From: Thuidium tamariscinum
Lineage: Eukaryota > Streptophyta > Bryopsida > Hypnales > Thuidiaceae
Assembly: GCA_947034885.2 (NCBI GenBank)
Contig: OX344758.2
Span: 19,743,067 to 19,807,066, forward strand
Reading direction: 5' to 3'
DNA: 64,000 nucleotides
The translations under genes were made by a program, and so were the position numbers. Positions 58,891 to 64,000 of this stretch are shown one piece after another. The notes beneath the pieces are model-generated. The model was not told the origin of the DNA and made no database searches. It saw only the letters and a list, made by a program, of their open reading frames with translations. Each line of letters opens with the position of its first letter. The stretch's first letter is position 1.

Positions 58891-60761
58891 GTTGTCTCTA
58901 TTAAAAATTTAAATTTAAAAATAAATTAAAAAGTACCACACGGCATCTAGTGATTGATTGGTGTAAGGTAATGTGAACAGGAAATTCCATTTTGGCACCT
59001 CTTTGCTCAATTTTTACCTACATTCATGCCTACATTACAACAATGCTAGCGGATGAACATATACTTGTGAGCCTGTAAGCCTTAAACCTAATTGTAGATG
59101 TGTACCAACAATCATTTGAAGGTGTTTATAACATATGTACCTATAACATAGTAATATTTTACCATGAAAAGAGTCTATAACATAGATACATGTAGCCAAA
59201 GGAAGTATCTATGATATAGACTTCTATGCTAATGGCTTCAAATACTTTGCACTCATGTGCTAGCACTCCCCATGTCTACAACATTCCAAAGCCACAATAC
59301 TTAGGTTGGACCACCCATTCCTAACTATCACCCTATAGCCAATTTGTAGATAGATTTATTTCCAACCTAGGCTTGAATGTCGTTTTTTCTCCTTTTCAAA
59401 GTTGGAACTAATAAGTTCATAACACATGGGTCAAACCACATTCAAAGGTACCATTGGCATTACTTTGTTAGGACATGACTTGAGTCCTTTTTTGAAATTT
59501 CAAAGCTTTAAATTACTTTGATATTGTCATTTTAAGTTTATAGATAGATAATATTGCAATGTGTTTTCTTGATGATTTTGAAAAAAAAATTTATGAAAAA
59601 AAATTCTTCAATGGATATAAATTAGTCTAAATTTAGGATTTTTTTTACAATATAGCATTTTAAAAGGCTTTTTTTATCAAGATTATTTATGCTTCTGAAG
59701 TATACAATTATAAAAAATGATTTTATAAAAATGATTCTTAAACTAAATATAGTACAAATTTTTAATCAATTAATTGATTACTAACAAAGTGTTCATTTGT
59801 TATAAAAAAAAATTTTAATATTTAATTTCAAAAAGATATTATATAGGGACGTAGATGTCAATAATATATACAATTTTTATTTTCACACAATCATCATTTG
59901 GAGTATTTTATGTATTGGAAAAACATTTACTTCTGAATATTATAGAAAATAAACATATATTCAATTTGTGTAAAATAAAAGTCCATTCCCACTCTATCAC
60001 ATGAATATATACCCACATGATTTTTTTTGGATTCAATCACATTATTATTCATTATAAATTAGACTCCTTTTGTCCATTGAAAAACTTGACACATTGATAG
60101 TTCAACCACAATTAATTTTTTAGTAAAGAATTTTGTTTTTTTCATGAACAAAACACTATTAGTCCTAACATGACTTGAAGCTCTAATAAAAAAAGGACTA
60201 AATTATATGTAATTAATAGATTAGCATTAGAAAACAATAGATTGAAAGAAAATACATTGCAAATTTTGGTGTGTTTGATCATTTTTGTGGTACATTAGAG
60301 TGTGATTTGACCCACATATCCCTTACTAGTAAACAAGAAGGTAGTTCTAAAATAATTGGAATTAGAAGAATTTAGAGATTGGTTGTGAATCTGAAGTACT
60401 TTTTACCCTTCAAAATTCTTAGTAATTTCAAATCAAGTGATAAAATTACCGAAGTTTTTGCAATCCTGTCATTTCTATCATTGCACCTACAATAATATTC
60501 GTTTTGCCTTGCACTACACTAAAGCATGTTTAGAATTGCTTATTTGATCAGTTATAGGTGGTTTCACCTTAGTATATGAAATATTTTTGAATTTTATCGT
60601 CTACTTTTCTTCAATTTCCATACTAAATCAATTGTTGCTAAGTAATGAGTCTATTTATTTTTCTATTTATTTATTCTATTTATAATTTCTTAAAGATTTT
60701 TCCACTGATATTTTTTTTAATGTTTTGAAATTGCAAATATTTTTGTTCCATTTCCACATGC
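58891..60761. other. AT-rich stretch, no gene seen
   Basis: Near 60552-60575 'ttataggtggtttcacctta' resembles one end of the 14919 MITE. A segment at 58940-59010 resembles 24905-24975. Otherwise nothing. Confidence 0.4.
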
Positions 60762-60764
60762 TAA

Positions 60765-61987
60765 AAGCATCTCCACTACAACGTAAGATATGAAGCAAAT
60801 TGGATATTTGGCTAGGTCGGGTGACAGTGAGTACCCTACTACATACAAAATAGGACTCTTGAAAGGTTGGGCACAACCAAATTTACTGAGCAAATAGGGA
60901 GTAGTTGAGACTAAGCTAGGGCATGGAAGGGAGGGTTGACTATACTTCTGTCTCGATATTGAGGTACATGACTCTTGTTGGCCATCTAATTTTATTTATT
61001 TATTTATTTAAAAATGAAATGCTTAGAAGCAATTTCAATAATTGAGACTTTCTTTGTTCCAAATAAGATGAAAAATGAAAGTCATCTTGGTTTGAATTTT
61101 CCATTAGAGGAGATTTGAGGCCTCCAAAAGACTATGAGATCTCAAACTACAAGAATAGAGAAACTACCTCGGGAATGCAAATTTGACATGGTTGAGAGAG
61201 TGTCATGTCATCAATTTTTTTTTTTAAAAAGAAAAGAAAAACTTTGGATTTTTTTTGCATTTTAGGACCCCAATTTTTTTAATTTAAAAAATAAATAAAT
61301 TTAATTTTTTAATTTTTAATTTTTAGTAATTGTTGGCTAACAACAACCAATAGTTTTGAAAATGGTTTCGGGAACAAATTTAGGAACATGCTTAAAACGG
61401 GCTTCTTTTGCCCTCAAATCCTTTCTAATGCATAAAAAGTGGAACTTACTATATCCTCTCGGGGTGGAGGGAGGTGTCCCAATCCATGTGGGACACTTCC
61501 TTCCCCCCCGAGAGGATGTGGTGAGCTCCACTATTCATGGAAACTCATACTTTTCTACATCTACATGAAGTGGATGGAGGAAACTCATCTTCTTGGATTT
61601 TTCAAATTAGAACTGGTTTCCTAATTTTGAACTCGAACTAGTTCAAACTAGTTCAAATCCTTATATCCTACATGGGTTGGGGTACCTCCCTCCACCCCAT
61701 GGAGATATAAGGAGCCTTGTCCATTACAAACTCAAATTGTTTTGAGATCTCCTCAAGCAAGGAGAGTGAGATCTCAAAGAATAAAAAAACCAATGTATTT
61801 GGGTTCAAATTTAAAGTGAAATAAACTGGAAATCTTGATTTTTTTTCTTAAAAATCCATTTTAGAGGGTTGCTTGCAATGTTTAGCAGTGGGGTAGATCA
61901 CTATCACCTGATTTGGTGAGAGAGTTGGAGATCCCTAGAAAGGGCCTCATCCCGAGTCAAATTCTGAACCGTGCAGTGGAGATGCCC
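60765..61987. mobile_element. PIF/Harbinger-like element with GCATCTCCACT ends
   Basis: Left end AAGCATCTCCACTACA and inverted right end GGGCATCTCCACTGCA, flanked by TAA on both sides (60762-60764 and 61988-61990). A 3-bp TAA duplication fits PIF/Harbinger. Inside, 61452-61515 forms a strong GC-rich hairpin (CCTCTCGGGG..CCCCGAGAGG), and 'gagatctca' words occur in both halves. No transposase frame. Confidence 0.5.
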
Positions 61988-62218
61988 TAATTGGTCACTA
62001 TTTTCTACCCAGACACTGCACAGAATGGATACAGTAAAAAAATTTGAGTAATAAACAGTCTTAAAAATTATTTGCAATTATAGGAGAGGGTTCCAGAACC
62101 GAGCGGGCTTTTGCAACCATCCAATAGGGGCTCTGAGATGGACATGTGACCTTTGGAAAAATGAACTCTAGATTACAATGGAGCTTGATGAAATTTGTTT
62201 TTACTTCTTCAATGGATG

Positions 62219-62915
62219 GTTTAAGAACCACACTTGGTTCATTCCTAACTAAGTGGCTAGGTGTCTACTAATTTAATTCAAAATTAGAATTTGTTGTTCA
62301 AATACCTTCTTACAAGTATAGAAAAATCTGAAATAATGATTAAATCAAGCATTCATTTGAGATTTTGAAAGGGACACTTTTGGAAACCATTTCAATTACG
62401 GGAGAGGCACCCAATGGTGCACCTACACCCAATGCCATCCATTTCTAAGTCAATCATTCATTCTAGAATAGAAATGTAGCAGGACTATAGACTGCTTATT
62501 GTTTTAGGTCAAAAGAAATAAGCCTTGTACTGCCTACCTACATTTATAGCCTGAAATGATTGTGTGTTGTAGAAACGGACAACATTGGATACAAGTACAC
62601 CATTGGGTGCCTCTCCCTTACTTTACACATGTTGCAATGCTCGTTTTTGAACAAGCCCTTTTTTTTTTTCCAAAATATGCATGGATGGGTTTCCAAGGGC
62701 CTATGATCACAAATAGGAACCTACACTAGATTGTGTTTGAAAATTCATAACTAATTCAATAATGCTTCAATAAATACGAAACGACTTGTGTTTAGATTCC
62801 TCATCTATTTCTCTTTGACTGAAAAATAAACTAAAAATATTTTCATCTTAGGAGATACATGAAAAAGGCAGACTGGCCCTTAGATGAGCAGTTTCTGAGC
62901 CTCCTCTCTTAGTTG
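62219..62915 (+). repeat. Dispersed repeat R, copy 3 (split by a MITE)
   Basis: Collinear with 58430-58890 and 1-341 but interrupted by the element at 62400-62617. Confidence 0.75.
62400..62617. mobile_element. MITE with 20-bp perfect inverted ends
   Basis: Both ends read GGGAGAGGCACCCAATGGTG inward. The flanks are TTAC (62396-62399 and 62618-62621). Copies of the host repeat at 1-341 and 58430-58890 have a single 'attac' with no insertion, so the boundaries are confirmed in the window. TSD may be TTA (PIF/Harbinger-like) with an extra C, or TTAC. Perfect ends suggest a recent insertion. 218 bp, non-coding. Confidence 0.8.
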
Positions 62916-63371
62916 TAGTTACTTTACTTTCGAATCTTGGATGCTAGCAGGTGGCAACAAATTTTATGCTGAATCTATTGCACCTTCCTTCAGTGAGTTG
63001 GTGCAACTGAGTTTTCAATCAAAAAGCACAGTCCCAGTTTCACGTCCTCCAGTTTTTCCTCCAGGAGTTTTTAAATTTTTTTTTTGGAAAACAGCACACA
63101 GACACGTCCATGAAAATTTGAAAATTCCAAGCGCCGGTCCGTGTCACTCATGAGGGCGAGAGTGGCACTGCAGCAGGCACATGAATTATAGAGAAGAAAA
63201 GGGTGTCGCAAACCGACTTGTGAATGCTTAGCGATCGCTCACTGGCCCGGGGGCATATTCCATCAATTTACAGCTGCATCTTGAAGTACGTCAAATGATT
63301 TGCAAGTCTCAAGCACACCCATCCAACTGAACCCACCAAATTTTGGCACACAAACAATTGCATGAGAATGT
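62916..63371. other. Unassigned GC-balanced patch
   Basis: Less AT-rich than its flanks. A 70-codon frame at 62941-63153 and shorter frames on the other strand have no features I recognise. Could be a gene remnant. Confidence 0.3.
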
Positions 63372-63590
63372 GAGCTCATTGTCATTGTGACAAACTGTGT
63401 CACAATGAGCTCAAAAACTAAAAAAATTTAAAATTAAAAAAAAAAATTTGCACCTCCCCCTCAGCCCCTCCCAATCTGATTTAATGATTTAAACATTAAA
63501 TTTTAAATATTAATATTTTCAAGCCCCCTCCCCTCCCAAATTGATATAAATGTTAAATTTTGAATTTTCAAATTTTTTTAATTTGTAAAT

Positions 63591-63616
63591 CCCCCACCCC
63601 CCCCCCCCCCCCCCCC
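63591..63616 (+). repeat. C homopolymer tract
   Basis: CCCCCA followed by about 20 C. It lies at the same relative place as pyrimidine blocks in copy D. G-quadruplex potential on the minus strand. Confidence 0.9.
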
Positions 63617-63664
63617 TCTTATAATTCTCAGAGGGTGGGGTTGGAGACAAAGGATATGGGATAA

Positions 63665-63850
63665 AGGATTCAGTATACAGTATTTTGTATTTGTATATCC
63701 ATATACCGTATTTGTATTCATCATATCTATATTCAGTACTAGTATCCGTATTACATATTAGTACTCTGTATCCCTATACCGTATCCATATATTGTATCAG
63801 TATTCAATTTCCGTATTCAGTATCCGTATTGGTATGCGGTATCAATATCT
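63665..63850 (+). repeat. Degenerate short tandem array (gtatccgtattca-like)
   Basis: Units around 'gtatccgtat', 'tcagtat', 'gtatccatata' recur with spacing near 11-13 bases and heavy variation. A weaker equivalent is at 36345-36450. Confidence 0.6.
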
Positions 63851-64000
63851 GACGGTTGTTGATTTTTCGTAGAGGGGGGTTGGGATTTTTTTAATTCAAA
63901 TCTAACGGCTACTGATTTTTCTGATGAGGGGGGGTGGGAAAATTAATCACATCACAGTGACTGCCTCTTTTCGTCACATTGTGACAAGTTCCAGAGAAAA

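Larger units (their letters stand above)
63372..63990. mobile_element. ACTGCCTCTTTTGAG-terminus repeat, copy E
   Basis: Same plan as 36091-36660. It has a perfect inverted repeat CATTGTGACA..TGTCACAATG (63383-63407), then C-rich blocks including a run of C (63597-63616), and a long degenerate array of 'gtatccgtat/tcagtat' (63665-63850). The right end is 'gactgcctcttttcgtcacattgtgac'. Larger and less decayed than copy D. No coding frame. Confidence 0.5.

Overview
The window looks like nuclear DNA of a land plant. It is AT-rich and repeat-rich, and holds one clearly recognisable intact protein gene: a five-exon cellulose synthase-like A (CSLA, mannan synthase, family GT2) gene on the minus strand at 18236-20667. 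The CSLA match and the plant-type DNA transposon remnants (CACTA, PIF/Harbinger-like, Mutator-like) give the lineage. Short introns (92-399 bp), GC-rich exons and very low gene density fit a large-genome plant. A non-seed plant is possible, but I cannot name the species.

Layout. 1-5.8 kb: AT-rich DNA with a dispersed repeat, a TTAA-flanked element, a PIF/Harbinger-like MITE and an L1 LINE remnant. 5.8-12.6 kb: a layered repeat locus with a tandem duplication of about 1 kb, one duplicate carrying a 3.85-kb solo-LTR-like insertion and the other a complete CACTA element. 13-18 kb: mostly unassigned, with a MITE and a frameshifted U-box/ARM (PUB-type) pseudogene exon at 15.5-15.8 kb. 18-21.5 kb: CSLA and its GC-rich 5' flank. 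21.5-64 kb: almost no genic signal. It is a patchwork of non-autonomous inverted-repeat elements, many nested in one another, plus L1 fragments, decayed tandem arrays and G/C homopolymers. A possible isolated first exon lies near 52.3 kb.

The most interesting pattern is a set of long-inverted-repeat elements whose ends read TTAA-CCCCTAAAGG (or a close variant) inward from both sides. They recur from end to end of the window and serve as targets for other insertions. Because several repeats occur more than once here, insertions can be checked against unoccupied copies in the same window: a CACTA element (ATA), an LTR-type insertion (CCACA), a Mutator-like MITE (9 bp), a MITE with 20-bp perfect ends (TTAC) and an L1 fragment (7 bp). 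No open reading frame for reverse transcriptase, transposase or integrase was found, so all mobile elements here appear non-autonomous or dead.
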